60,876 bases of DNA from an uncultured Bacteroidales bacterium (GCA_944325495.1 CALVAD010000009.1:1-60876); one strand, 5' to 3'. Positions 34,976 through 43,163 are shown, numbered from the stretch's first letter. A program made the numbers and translations. Notes: a model not told the origin generated them from the letters alone.

Positions 34976-35449
34976 TCAGTCGTCGAGGTCCTTGAGCATC
35001 CAGTTCCCGGAGTCGAAGGTCAGCTCTATTCTGTTGCCGAGCTTCACCTCCACTTCTTTCCTCTCCCGGGAGATCTCCATTATCGCCGCGTCGGGGAAGT
35101 TCCTGCCGGTGTAGTCGAGAATCTGAGGGGGAACCAGCCCGGCGGGCACAGACCTCGCGTGGCTCTCCACCTCGGTCCATTCCCCTCTGCGGTCGAACTT
35201 CAGCTTCGTCCCGTCGGTGAAGGTGACCTCATAGCTCGTGCGTAGATCGTCGAATTTCTTCAGCACAAGGGCCGGAGCCTCACCCTGATAATGGCGGTCC
35301 AGAAGAGCGGCCGCCGTTTCGGGCAGGGCTTCGGCGGCCACCGGCTTCTTGCTCTCGATATTGCCGGCTATCGCGAAGGCTGTTATGACCAGGGCCGCGC
35401 AGACTGCGGCCCATAGCCATTTTTTCCTGTTGGAAGTATTTCCAGCCAT
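34976..35449 (-). CDS. PepSY-like protein with membrane anchor
   Basis: A 157-residue protein with an N-terminal transmembrane helix (WLWAAVCAALVITAFAIAG) and two PepSY-like repeats, about 60-100 and 105-157. Each ends in a pattern of the kind YEVTFTDGTKLKFDRRGEW and VKLGNRIELTFDSGNW. It is the third and last of three tandem genes of one family, 1 bp after the second. Unlike the other two it has an uncleaved anchor rather than a clean signal peptide. Such small proteins bind partners in the periplasm; the partner is unknown. Confidence 0.72.
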   Translation of the reverse strand: MAGNTSNRKKWLWAAVCAALVITAFAIAGNIESKKPVAAEALPETAAALLDRHYQGEAPALVLKKFDDLRTSYEVTFTDGTKLKFDRRGEWTEVESHARSVPAGLVPPQILDYTGRNFPDAAIMEISRERKEVEVKLGNRIELTFDSGNWMLKDLDD

Positions 35450-35450
35450 A

Positions 35451-35894
35451 TCAGTCGTCGATGTCGATGAGTCTGAAGTCGCGGTCGAAGTCGAGCTCTA
35501 TGCCGTTGGAAAGCTCCACCTCCCATTCGAGACGGTTGCGGCTGATCTTGATTATCTGCTGTCCTTTCGCGAAATCCACGCTTTCGAGATACTTCGTGAT
35601 TTCAGCGGGTATGATTCCGGAAGGAACGGCGGAGTATCTGCGCTCCACGGAAGTCCATTCTCCCCTGGTGTCGAACTCCACCTCCGTGCGGTCGGTGTAG
35701 ACGACTTCGTATTCGTTGCCCGCATATTTGCGGTCTTCCACCGCGAAAGCGAGCTGTAGGTCGCCGAAATGCTTGGCAAGGAATTCCTGTGAGGCTGCGG
35801 GCAGCTGGTCGAGGCTGACGGGACGGTCGTTGTCGGCTTTGGCCGCGGTGATTCCGAGAAGCAGCATGAATGCTGCGATGATGGTCTTTTTCAT
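35451..35894 (-). CDS. PepSY-like periplasmic protein
   Basis: A 147-residue protein with a signal peptide (MKKTIIAAFMLLLGITAAKA) and two PepSY-like repeats (YEVVYTDRTEVEFDTRGEW and VELSNGIELDFDRDFRLI). It is the middle gene of the three-gene set. A single TACAGAAA half-site lies just upstream, near 35897-35904. Confidence 0.75.
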   Translation of the reverse strand: MKKTIIAAFMLLLGITAAKADNDRPVSLDQLPAASQEFLAKHFGDLQLAFAVEDRKYAGNEYEVVYTDRTEVEFDTRGEWTSVERRYSAVPSGIIPAEITKYLESVDFAKGQQIIKISRNRLEWEVELSNGIELDFDRDFRLIDIDD

Positions 35895-35946
35895 GATTTC
35901 TGTAGTTTTGATTGTTTTCAGTTATCTATATATTAAAATAAGTGTT

Positions 35947-36390
35947 TCAGTCGTCGATGTCCAGAAGCCGGAAGTCGCTGCTGAAGGTCAGCTCCAGTCC
36001 GTTGTCCAGCTTCATCTCGTAGCCGTGCCGGCCTCTTTCTATTTGTGTCACCGCTGCATCGGGATAGAATTCGCGCGCTTTCTCCACAAGCTGCCGCGGG
36101 ACGATTCCGCCGGGCATTTTCGAATATCTGCATGATACTTCCGTCCAGGCCCCATGTCTGTCGAACTCCACCTTGGCGCCTGTCGTGAACACTATCTCGT
36201 AGCTGATGTCCGGGAAGTCCCTTTCTTCTTTCACGAGCGCGGGGCGCACATCGGGGAAGTACATGGAGATGAACTCTCTCGCCGCTGCGGGCAGTTCGTC
36301 CGCGGAAATCGCCCTGTCGTCATCGGTCGCGGCGTGCAGGGGGAGGAGCAGCGCCAGGCTTGAGAGTATCGTGATTACCGTTCTTTTCAT
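35947..36390 (-). CDS. PepSY-like periplasmic protein, first of three
   Basis: A 147-residue protein with a signal peptide (MKRTVITILSSLALLLPLHA) and two PepSY-like repeats (YEIVFTTGAKVEFDRHGAW and MKLDNGLELTFSSDFRLLDI). The start at 36390 is chosen because the longer ORF adds a charged MHRHKKRRT stretch and begins upstream of the transcription start predicted from the TAGCTTTG element. It lies just downstream of the two-component system and carries the direct-repeat box in its promoter, so it is the likely main target of that system. Confidence 0.75.
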   Translation of the reverse strand: MKRTVITILSSLALLLPLHAATDDDRAISADELPAAAREFISMYFPDVRPALVKEERDFPDISYEIVFTTGAKVEFDRHGAWTEVSCRYSKMPGGIVPRQLVEKAREFYPDAAVTQIERGRHGYEMKLDNGLELTFSSDFRLLDIDD

Positions 36391-36414
36391 TGTCCGTCGT
36401 TTCTTGTGACGGTG

Positions 36415-36422
36415 CAAAGCTA
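36415..36422 (-). promoter_or_regulatory. -7 promoter element of the PepSY-like operon
   Basis: TAGCTTTG on the minus strand, a perfect TAnnTTTG, 24 bp before the ATG at 36390. The direct-repeat box at 36427-36448 ends 4 bp upstream of it. Confidence 0.6.
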
Positions 36423-36426
36423 TATA

Positions 36427-36448
36427 CCGATTCTGTAGCGAATCTGTA
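36427..36448 (-). promoter_or_regulatory. direct-repeat response-regulator box
   Basis: Two adjacent 11-mers on the minus strand, TACAGATTCGC and TACAGAATCGG. An 11-bp direct repeat just upstream of the -7 element is the usual layout of an OmpR-family activator site. The same motif precedes the response-regulator gene. Confidence 0.6.
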
Positions 36449-36473
36449 ATGTCCTGCAGTTTTCCGGAAATTT

Positions 36474-37742
36474 TCAGAATTCCGCACGGAAATGATGCCT
36501 GCCGCCGCTGAAATCGTAGCTGACTGATATTCCGCTGCAGTCGGCGGCGGCGCGCACGAGGGCGAGACCCAGCCCTGTGGAGCCTTCCCTGTCACCGCTC
36601 TTGTAGAATCTGTCGAAGATGCGGCCGGCGTCCAGCGGGCTCCCGCCGTCGTTGGAGATGTCCAGCGTCCTTCCTTCGAGGCTGATGCCGATGCTCCCTC
36701 CTTCGGGACTGTGGACCCAGGCGTTCTTGAGCAGGTTGGAGACCAGCACGGAGGCGAGCGATTCGTTGATCCGGAGCATGAAGCTTTCCGGCAGCCTGAC
36801 ATCGCAGCGGATATTCTTCGCGGCATATATCTCCGCATACATTTCCTCCTGCTCCCGTATGAGCGCGACTATGTCCATGTCCCTGCGCTCCGGGAACTGG
36901 CCGTTCTCTATCTTTGCGAGCAGCAGCAGGGTTCTGTTGAGCCTTATGATGCGGCTCAGCGTGCTCTGCATCCTGGAGGCTTCGGCCAGCATCTCCTCGC
37001 TGAGGCCGGCGTTGTCCACCATGTATTCAAGCCTGCCCTGAAGCACGGCGAGCGGGGTCTGAAGCTCATGCGAGGCGTTGCCTATGAACTGCTTCTGCTG
37101 CTCGAGCATGTTCTCGAAACGGTCCACGGCCTGCTGCGCCGCTTCGCTCAGCCTCCGGAATTCGCTGATGTCGGAGCTGTTGGGTACGGGAGCCGCCCTG
37201 CCGCCCGGCTTGTAGCCGTCCAGCCAGTCCAGCAGCGCATACAGCGGCTGCATGCTTTTCCTGAACACCCACAGCGTGGTCCCTACCGCGGTCGCCAGCA
37301 GCAGGAGATAGAGAATCACCACCCAGCGCAGCACCGTCGCCTGGAGATCCTCTTTCTCGAAAGTGGGCATCGCCACCCTGAGCTCGCGCCACTTCCCGTC
37401 GCGGTCGGGGAATATGGTCACGAGCACCCTGGCGGGCTCGGTCTCGCGTTTTTCGGGAATGTAGACCTCCGTGTCGTGGTAGCTTATGGCAGGATGCCCG
37501 GCGGCGTATTCCTCGCTGACTTCGGTCACCGACCAGCTGTTGTTGGACCCGTCGCTCGCGTCGGGAAGCCGCTCTCCGCCGAGTATCCTGAGTATGAGGA
37601 CTTCGGAATAGTTTTCCAGCGCGTCGTCCGCCTCGTCGTTTATCTCCCTGACCATGGTGAAATAGAAGATCACCGCCCAGACGGCCATGAGCGGGAGCAG
37701 CAGCAGCGAAAGACGCAGGGCTATGCGGTAAATCAGCTTCAT
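36474..37742 (-). CDS. sensor histidine kinase
   Basis: A 422-residue membrane kinase. Transmembrane helices lie at about 10-30 and 138-160, enclosing a periplasmic sensor domain of about 105 residues. The dimerisation and phosphoacceptor segment has the His in NASHELQTPL near residue 225. The ATPase domain shows LLKNAWVHS (N box), DISNDGGS (G1) and GSTGLGLALV (G2). It starts 6 bp after the response-regulator gene and so is co-transcribed with it. The signal is unknown; the linked PepSY-like proteins suggest an envelope cue. Confidence 0.88.
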   Translation of the reverse strand: MKLIYRIALRLSLLLLPLMAVWAVIFYFTMVREINDEADDALENYSEVLILRILGGERLPDASDGSNNSWSVTEVSEEYAAGHPAISYHDTEVYIPEKRETEPARVLVTIFPDRDGKWRELRVAMPTFEKEDLQATVLRWVVILYLLLLATAVGTTLWVFRKSMQPLYALLDWLDGYKPGGRAAPVPNSSDISEFRRLSEAAQQAVDRFENMLEQQKQFIGNASHELQTPLAVLQGRLEYMVDNAGLSEEMLAEASRMQSTLSRIIRLNRTLLLLAKIENGQFPERRDMDIVALIREQEEMYAEIYAAKNIRCDVRLPESFMLRINESLASVLVSNLLKNAWVHSPEGGSIGISLEGRTLDISNDGGSPLDAGRIFDRFYKSGDREGSTGLGLALVRAAADCSGISVSYDFSGGRHHFRAEF

Positions 37743-37748
37743 CGCATT

Positions 37749-38426
37749 TCAGTTTTCCACGAGCTTGTATCCGAAGCCGTAGACCGCCTTGATCTCGATC
37801 GTCGCTCCGGCCTCCTCGAGCTTGCGCCTGAGGTTCTTCATCTGCGAGTATACGAAATTGAAGTTGTCCGCCTGGTCGACATGGTCGCCCCATACTGCTT
37901 CGGCGAGCACCGCCTTGTCGATTACGTGGCCGGGCCGCTGCATGAAATAGGAGAGTATGTCGAACTCCTTCTTGAGCAGCGGCAGCTCCCTCCCGCCGAC
38001 GCTGGCGCGGAAGCTTTCAGGCTCGACGGTCACGTTGCCGAGGGTGATTCCGCTGCGCCCGCCGCCCATGGTGCGTCTCGCCACGCTGCGTATGCGTGCC
38101 GAGAGCTCCGCGAGGTGGAAGGGCTTGGGCAGGTAGTCGTCGGCCCCGTCCTCGAGCCCGCGTATCCTGTCTTCGAGGGAGTCGCGCGCCGAGATGATGA
38201 TCACGGCCTCCTTCCTTCCGGACGACTTCAGCTCCCCGAGCAGCCTGAGCCCGTCGCCGTCGGGCAGCATTATGTCAAGCAGCACGCAGTCGTAGGCGTA
38301 CACCGCGAGCTTGTCTTCGGCTTCGGCGTAGGTCCGGGCGGTTTCCACGACATGCTGTTCCTTGCGCAGACTGCGCTCCATGAGTTCGCGCAGGGAGGGT
38401 TCGTCTTCTATGATCAGTATCTTCAT
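37749..38426 (-). CDS. OmpR-family response regulator
   Basis: A 225-residue regulator. Receiver domain about 1-118, with the acidic pair in IIEDEPSL, the phosphoacceptor Asp in VLLDIMLPDGDG and the Lys in LPKPFHLAE. The winged-helix DNA-binding domain spans about 128-224 and ends in KAVYGFGYKLVEN. Its own promoter carries the same direct-repeat box found before the PepSY-like genes, so autoregulation is likely. Confidence 0.9.
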   Translation of the reverse strand: MKILIIEDEPSLRELMERSLRKEQHVVETARTYAEAEDKLAVYAYDCVLLDIMLPDGDGLRLLGELKSSGRKEAVIIISARDSLEDRIRGLEDGADDYLPKPFHLAELSARIRSVARRTMGGGRSGITLGNVTVEPESFRASVGGRELPLLKKEFDILSYFMQRPGHVIDKAVLAEAVWGDHVDQADNFNFVYSQMKNLRRKLEEAGATIEIKAVYGFGYKLVEN

Positions 38427-38470
38427 CTTGTTTCCGTCCGCCTTTCCGGCGGCACCGGCAAATAAAGATA

Positions 38471-38492
38471 CGAATTTTGTAGAGAAACTGTA
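38471..38492 (-). promoter_or_regulatory. direct-repeat box in the response-regulator promoter
   Basis: Two adjacent 11-mers on the minus strand, TACAGTTTCTC and TACAAAATTCG, sharing the TACAnnnTTCG-like pattern with 36427-36448. A near-consensus -7, TTTATTTG (38466 to 38459), lies 4 bp downstream, the same spacing as at the PepSY-like promoter. Confidence 0.5.
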
Positions 38493-38493
38493 T

Positions 38494-38501
38494 TATATTT
38501 G
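38494..38501 (+). promoter_or_regulatory. -7 promoter element of radC
   Basis: A perfect TATATTTG. Transcription would start near 38508, after the ATG at 38504, so that ATG cannot be the start codon. Confidence 0.55.
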
Positions 38502-38539
38502 CAATGTCCGCCCTGCGGACATATATGAACCTGACTGCT

Positions 38540-39229
38540 ATGAAAATCAAGGATCTGTGCGAGAGCGAAAGGCCTCGCGAGAAACTGCTGGCCGAGGGTG
38601 CCGGCAGGCTCAGCAACGGGGAGCTGCTTGCGGTGCTTCTGCGCAGCGGCAACCATAATTCCAGCGCTGTCGAGCTGGCCCAGCAGTTGCTGGGTATCTG
38701 CGACGGAAAGCTATGCAATCTTTTCAACATGGACTCCGGGCGCATGTGCGCGCTCCCTGGCATAGGCACGGGCAAGGCGGCGACGGTGCTTGCCGCGTTC
38801 GAGCTCGGCCGGCGTTTCATGCACGAGGAGTCCGTTTCCGGGAAGAAGCCCGTGGTCACCGCGCGCGGGGTGTTCGAGATCATGCTGCCGCGTCTCAAGG
38901 GGCTGAGGCACGAAGAGTGCTGGGTGCTGCTGCTCAACGACAGCTGCTATCTCATCAGGAGCGTCCGGCTGAGTTCCGGAGGCGGAAGGGCCACGGTAGT
39001 CGATGTGCGGCAGGTGCTGCGCATGGCCCTGGACAACTGCGCCTCGGGCATAATCCTGGTGCATAACCATCCGAGCGGGAACCCGCGTCCCAGCGAGGCC
39101 GACAAGAAGCAGACCGCCCAGCTGCACAAGGCGGCGTCCGCATGCGGCCTGCAGCTCATGGACCATGTGGTGATCAGCGACGACTGCTTCTTCTCCTTCG
39201 CCGAGGAGCGAGTCGCAGGCATGGTCTGA
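38540..39229 (+). CDS. radC: RadC family JAB-domain protein
   Basis: A protein of 229 residues from this start. An N-terminal UPF0758-type region with a helix-hairpin-helix (ALPGIGTGKAATV) precedes a JAB1/MPN metalloprotease-like domain whose metal motif, HNHPSGNPRPSEAD, is intact. The family was named for DNA repair, but its true role is unsettled. The start at 38540 gives MKIKDLCESERPREKLL, the usual beginning of RadC proteins; an ATG at 38525 is also possible. It converges with miaB. Confidence 0.85.
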   Translation: MKIKDLCESERPREKLLAEGAGRLSNGELLAVLLRSGNHNSSAVELAQQLLGICDGKLCNLFNMDSGRMCALPGIGTGKAATVLAAFELGRRFMHEESVSGKKPVVTARGVFEIMLPRLKGLRHEECWVLLLNDSCYLIRSVRLSSGGGRATVVDVRQVLRMALDNCASGIILVHNHPSGNPRPSEADKKQTAQLHKAASACGLQLMDHVVISDDCFFSFAEERVAGMV

Positions 39230-39236
39230 CATTCCG

Positions 39237-39258
39237 GCCTCCGCGCGGTTCCGGAGGC
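39237..39258. terminator. possible terminator between radC and miaB
   Basis: Arms GCCTCCG/CGGAGGC with an 8-nt loop lie in the 49-bp gap between the convergent genes. There is no long T-run. Confidence 0.4.
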
Positions 39259-39278
39259 GGGGATTTCTGCGTGCTGAC

Positions 39279-40586
39279 TTACTGAACGGGCTCGCAGAGC
39301 AACGTGGCCTGGGTGCATTCGCGGACGCGCACCTTCACGAAGTCTCCGGCTTTGTGCTCCTTGTCGGCCCATACGCACATCTTGTTCTGCTGGTTGCGCC
39401 CGCAGAGCTCTTTCGGATTCTTCTTCGAAGGCCCCTCGACGAGCACCGTGAACTCCTTGCCGATGTCGCGGCGGTTGCTTTCGAGCGACAGCCGGTTCTG
39501 GAGGGCGATGATCTCCTCCAGCCTGCGCGTCTTGGTCGCGATGTCCACGTCGTCGGGATATTTCCGCGCGGCGAGGGTGCCCGGGCGTTCGGAATAGTAA
39601 AACATGTAGGCCGCGTCGAATCCGACTTCCTCAAACAGGCTCAGCGTGTCCCTGTGGTCCTCCTCGGTCTCGGAGCAGAAGCCGGCGATCACGTCGGTGC
39701 TTATCGCGCAGTCGGGCATTATCTCCCTTATGCGGGCGACCCTGTCCAGATACCAGGCGCGCGTGTAGCGGCGGCGCATCTTCTCGAGAATGCGGTCCGA
39801 CCCTGACTGCACGGGCAGGTGGATGTGGCGGCATATGTTGGGATGCGAGGCCATTGTCAGCAGGACTTCGTCGGAGATGTCCTGCGGGTTGGAGGTGGAG
39901 AAGCGTATGCGCATCTGCGGCACGGCTTCGGCTACGGCCGCGAGCAGGCGGGCGAAGTCCATGTCGTCGTATCTGTAGGAATCCACGTTCTGCCCGAGCA
40001 GCGTGATCTCGCGGTATCCGTCCGCGAAGCATCCGCAGGCCTCTCGGACTATGGACTTCCAGTCGCGGCTGCGCTCCGCTCCGCGGGTGTAGGGCACCAC
40101 GCAGTAGGAGCAGACATTGTTGCATCCGCGCATGATGGAGATGAACGCGGACACCCCGTTCCTGTCGGTCCGCAGCGGCTCGATGTCGGCGTAGGTCTCC
40201 TCGCGCGAGAGCAGCACGTTGATCTGAGGCTGCCCGGAGAGGGCGCCCTCTATCATCTGCGGCAGGCTGCGGTAGCTGTCGGGTCCGGCGACCAGATCCA
40301 CCTTGCCGCTTTCGAGCAGCTTCTCCTTCAGGCGCTCGGCCATGCAGCCGAGTATGCCGGTGACGACTCCGGGACGCGCCTTCCTGTATATGTTGAACTG
40401 CTCTATGCGCCCGAGTATGCGCTGCTCGGCGTTGTCGCGTATGGAGCAGGTGTTGGCCATGATGACGTCGGCTTCGGCTATCTGCCCTGTGCGCGCGAAA
40501 CCGGCCGCGGCGAGGATGGAGAAGACCACCTCCGTGTCGGCCACGTTCATCTGGCATCCGTAGGTTTCGATATATACCTTGTTCAT
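39279..40586 (-). CDS. miaB: tRNA-2-methylthio-N6-dimethylallyladenosine synthase
   Basis: A 435-residue radical-SAM methylthiotransferase that adds the methylthio group to i6A37 of tRNAs. The N-terminal UPF0004 domain supplies three cysteines (ETYGCQMN, ANTCSIRD, LGCMAER) for the auxiliary cluster. The radical-SAM motif is GCNNVCSYCVVPYTRG, and a TRAM domain ends the protein (FTVLVEGPSKKNP onward). The start at 40586 follows a TATCTTTG element by only a few bases. The frame stays open far upstream, but that part is antisense to the divergent gene. Confidence 0.93.
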   Translation of the reverse strand: MNKVYIETYGCQMNVADTEVVFSILAAAGFARTGQIAEADVIMANTCSIRDNAEQRILGRIEQFNIYRKARPGVVTGILGCMAERLKEKLLESGKVDLVAGPDSYRSLPQMIEGALSGQPQINVLLSREETYADIEPLRTDRNGVSAFISIMRGCNNVCSYCVVPYTRGAERSRDWKSIVREACGCFADGYREITLLGQNVDSYRYDDMDFARLLAAVAEAVPQMRIRFSTSNPQDISDEVLLTMASHPNICRHIHLPVQSGSDRILEKMRRRYTRAWYLDRVARIREIMPDCAISTDVIAGFCSETEEDHRDTLSLFEEVGFDAAYMFYYSERPGTLAARKYPDDVDIATKTRRLEEIIALQNRLSLESNRRDIGKEFTVLVEGPSKKNPKELCGRNQQNKMCVWADKEHKAGDFVKVRVRECTQATLLCEPVQ

Positions 40587-40595
40587 ATCCGCGGA

Positions 40596-40603
40596 CAAAG
40601 ATA
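40596..40603 (-). promoter_or_regulatory. -7 promoter element of miaB
   Basis: TATCTTTG on the minus strand, 9 bp before the ATG at 40586. The expected transcription start is almost at the start codon, which suggests a leaderless message. Confidence 0.55.
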
Positions 40604-40614
40604 TGGAATTTTTA

Positions 40615-40622
40615 TATCTTTG
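40615..40622 (+). promoter_or_regulatory. -7 promoter element of the SPOR/rpoN operon
   Basis: TATCTTTG on the plus strand, 45 bp before the ATG at 40668, back to back with the miaB promoter only 11 bp away. Confidence 0.55.
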
Positions 40623-40667
40623 CATGATGCCGTCATGGCAGGAATATTGATAAGGGACGAAGCGACG

Positions 40668-41252
40668 ATGAACAGAACCAGATTTTACTGCACAGCATTG
40701 ACCTTTTTGCTCGCGGCGTTCTCCGCCGCCGCACAGCTGCCTTCCGTCATGGGGGACGAGCTGGTGCACGCCGGAACCGAAACCGAGATTGACTCCACGC
40801 TCAGCGGCAGGGACATCTTCTCGGTGCTTCCCGACGACGTGGTGCTGGTGCAGCCGTCCGAAGTGCGTGACGCGTTCAACGCCTGGGTCGCGACCAACGA
40901 TGCTTCGACCTTCAACGGCTTCCGCATACGCATCTACCTGAGCAGCAATCCCAAGGCGAGGGAGGAGTCGCTGGAGACGCTGGTGCGTTTCAACAGAAGA
41001 TACCCCTACATACAGGCGTACCGCAGCTACTCCACCCCCAACTTCAAGGTTTCGGTGGGCAACTTCCGCACGCGCGTCGACGCGGAGATACTGCTCCGCG
41101 AGATTCAGGACGAGTTCCCCGACGCGTTCATAGCCAGGGAGAGGTTCAAGTATCCGACGCTCGGTGCCCCGGACATGCGGGGCCGTGAGCATGACGCGTC
41201 CGCGGAGGACGCCTCCCGGGCAGGAATTCAATACATGTTCCGCCATGATTAA
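40668..41252 (+). CDS. exported SPOR-domain protein
   Basis: A 194-residue protein with a signal peptide (MNRTRFYCTALTFLLAAFSAAAQ). The last 90 residues match the SPOR fold (FRIRIYLSSNPKAREES, FKVSVGNFRTRVDAEILLREI), which binds denuded peptidoglycan at division sites in proteins where it is characterised. It overlaps the start of rpoN by 8 bp. The role here is inferred only from the domain. Confidence 0.75.
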   Translation: MNRTRFYCTALTFLLAAFSAAAQLPSVMGDELVHAGTETEIDSTLSGRDIFSVLPDDVVLVQPSEVRDAFNAWVATNDASTFNGFRIRIYLSSNPKAREESLETLVRFNRRYPYIQAYRSYSTPNFKVSVGNFRTRVDAEILLREIQDEFPDAFIARERFKYPTLGAPDMRGREHDASAEDASRAGIQYMFRHD

Positions 41253-42651
41253 GCAGGGACTGGAACTCAAGCAGCAGCAGAAGCTCTCTCCGCTGCAGAT
41301 ACAGACCATCAAGCTCATCGAACTGCCGATCCAGGAGCTGGAGCAGCGCGTCCGGGCGGAGCTGGAGGACAATCCTGTGCTCGACGACACTCCCGACCCC
41401 GAGAAGGAGCCGGAGGATCCCAAGGAGGTCTCGCTCGACGAGATAAAGGACGATGACTATATTCCTTCCTACAGGCTCAAGGTCAACAACTGGGGCAAGG
41501 ACCCGAGGCCGGAATACAACACCTTCTCGGTGGCCACCAGCTTCACCCAGAATCTGATGGAGCAGCTCGGCTGCCGGAGCCTGACCCAGAAGGAGCATGA
41601 CATAGCGGCCTTCATCATAGGTTCGCTGGACGAGGACGGCTACCTGCGCCGGGACATCGAGTCGCTGGTGGACGACATGGCGTTCAGGGCCGGGATACAG
41701 ACCGACGCGGCCGAAGTCGAGCGCATGCTGTCGCTGATACAGGAGTTCGAGCCGGCCGGAGTGGGGGCGAGGGACCTGCGCGAATGCCTGCTGCTGCAGC
41801 TTCGCAACTGCAGCCGGACCCGTGATGTCCAGAACGCCGAGCGCATCGTGGCCGACTATTTCCAGGAGTTCAGCAACAAGCATTTCCAGAAGATAATGGC
41901 CCGCATGGGCATCGGAGAGGCCGAGCTCAAGAAGGCCATCGCACGCATAGTCAGGCTCAACCCGGCTCCGGGCGGCGGTTCCGACGATTCCTACAGCGAC
42001 AGAGCCCAGCAGATAGTGCCGGACTTCATCCTGGAGAACAACGACGGCGAGCTTTCGTTCACGATGCCGCGCATCTCCGTCCCTGAACTTAGGGTGAACA
42101 AGAAATACGCCGACCTCCTGCTGTCGGCCAAGGGCTCTTCGGAGCGCGCCCAGAAGGACGCGGCGACTTTCGTCCGCCAGAAGCTTGATTCGGCGAAATG
42201 GTTCGTCGAGGCCCTCAAGCAGCGGCAGAACACCCTGAGCCGCACCATGCAGGCCATACTCGACTACCAGCACGACTATTTCGAGACCGGAGACGAGACG
42301 CAGCTGAAGCCTATGGTGCTCAAGGACATAGCCGAAAGGACAGGCTTTGACATCTCCACGATCTCGCGTGTGGTCAACAGCAAGTACATAGAGACGCATT
42401 TCGGCATATTCCCTCTGAAGTATTTCTTCTCCGAGGGCATGGAGAACAGCGACGGGGAGGAGGTTTCCACGAGGGAGCTCAAGAAAGTGCTGCAGGAGTG
42501 CATAGACGCCGAGGACAAGAAGAAGCCTCTGACCGACGAGCAGCTCGTGGCTGAGATGGCCCGTCACGGCTACAAGGTCGCCCGCCGCACCATTGCCAAA
42601 TACCGCGGCCAGCTCGGCATCCCCCTCGCCCGCTGGCGCAAGGAACTCTAG
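41245..42651 (+). CDS. rpoN: RNA polymerase sigma-54 factor
   Basis: A 468-residue sigma-54. The N-terminal activator region (LKQQQKLSPLQIQTIKLIELP) is glutamine- and leucine-rich. The core-binding domain follows, then the helix-turn-helix (DIAERTGFDISTISRVVNSKY) and the RpoN box ARRTIAKYR near the end. The start at 41245 overlaps the preceding gene. No bacterial enhancer-binding protein is present in the window. Confidence 0.95.
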   Translation: MIKQGLELKQQQKLSPLQIQTIKLIELPIQELEQRVRAELEDNPVLDDTPDPEKEPEDPKEVSLDEIKDDDYIPSYRLKVNNWGKDPRPEYNTFSVATSFTQNLMEQLGCRSLTQKEHDIAAFIIGSLDEDGYLRRDIESLVDDMAFRAGIQTDAAEVERMLSLIQEFEPAGVGARDLRECLLLQLRNCSRTRDVQNAERIVADYFQEFSNKHFQKIMARMGIGEAELKKAIARIVRLNPAPGGGSDDSYSDRAQQIVPDFILENNDGELSFTMPRISVPELRVNKKYADLLLSAKGSSERAQKDAATFVRQKLDSAKWFVEALKQRQNTLSRTMQAILDYQHDYFETGDETQLKPMVLKDIAERTGFDISTISRVVNSKYIETHFGIFPLKYFFSEGMENSDGEEVSTRELKKVLQECIDAEDKKKPLTDEQLVAEMARHGYKVARRTIAKYRGQLGIPLARWRKEL

Positions 42652-42684
42652 CGCAGCTGCTGCTTCCTGTAAAACAGGCGGGGT

Positions 42685-42717
42685 GGACATTTGGTAGGAT
42701 TAAATGAGCCTAAAAAA
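42685..42717 (+). repeat. 33-bp inverted repeat, left copy (IS end)
   Basis: Exact reverse complement of 44015-44047. It begins GGACATTTGGTAGGATTAAA and follows GGCGGGGT, so it contains the IS terminal sequence also seen at 43164. The pair encloses about 1.3 kb. Confidence 0.85.
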
Positions 42718-42772
42718 TTTCGGCCTATTCGACAAAATTCAGGATGAAATCTCCGCAATACATTGATTTTAA

Positions 42773-42780
42773 TATATTTG
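42773..42780 (+). promoter_or_regulatory. orphan -7 promoter element
   Basis: A perfect TATATTTG with no gene downstream. It reads into a 65-bp repeat unit and the 80-bp tandem repeats. It may drive a short non-coding transcript or be a leftover of a lost gene. Confidence 0.35.
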
Positions 42781-42788
42781 CAGAGATT

Positions 42789-42853
42789 GACACCGGCACC
42801 GCCGCTGGAATATACGACCTCCGGTGGCTAAAGGCCAGGCACTGCGCCGAGCC
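42789..42853 (+). repeat. 65-bp direct repeat, copy 1
   Basis: Matches 43888-43952 with about eight to ten differences (shared core GGAATATACGACCTCCG, then GGCTAAAGGCCA). One frame reads GIYDLRWLKARHC in copy 1 and GIYDLRRLKAKHC in copy 2, but the changes are not mainly silent, so coding is doubtful. Confidence 0.7.
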
Positions 42854-43090
42854 GACCTCCCCTGCATCCCAGACTTGACCGCACCATTTCTGCTTCAGCG
42901 CCGCTAGACGGCCGGCGGTATGCGAACGAGGCAGACTTCCCCTGCTTCCCTGACTTGACCGCACTATTTCCGCTTCAGCGCTGCAAGACGGCCGGCGGTA
43001 TGCGGGCGAGGCAGACTTCCCCTGCTTCCCTGACTTGACCGCACCATTTCCGCTTCAGCGCTGCAAGACGGCCGGCGGTATGCGAACGAG
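42851..43090 (+). repeat. three tandem 80-bp repeats
   Basis: Units at 42851-42930, 42931-43010 and 43011-43090. Each runs GC(A/C)GAC(T/C)TCCCCTGC through ACTTGACCGCAC to GACGGCCGGCGGTATGCG. Units 2 and 3 are nearly identical. A fourth begins at 43091 but breaks off, and an inverted piece of the unit (CGCCCGCATACCGCCGGCCGTC) ends near 43141. Confidence 0.9.
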
Positions 43091-43163
43091 GCAGACTATT
43101 CCCCAACCCCCGTCTGCCTCGCCCGCATACCGCCGGCCGTCGTCCACACTACAACAAGAAACT

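Noticed and set aside
34976-36390. Duplicated gene fragments or frameshifted single gene
   Set aside because: Each of the three PepSY-like frames is complete, with its own signal or anchor and full pair of repeats.
40587-41423. Long N-terminal extension of MiaB
   Set aside because: It is antisense to the SPOR gene and the start of rpoN, and MiaB proteins begin at MNKVYIETYGCQMN.
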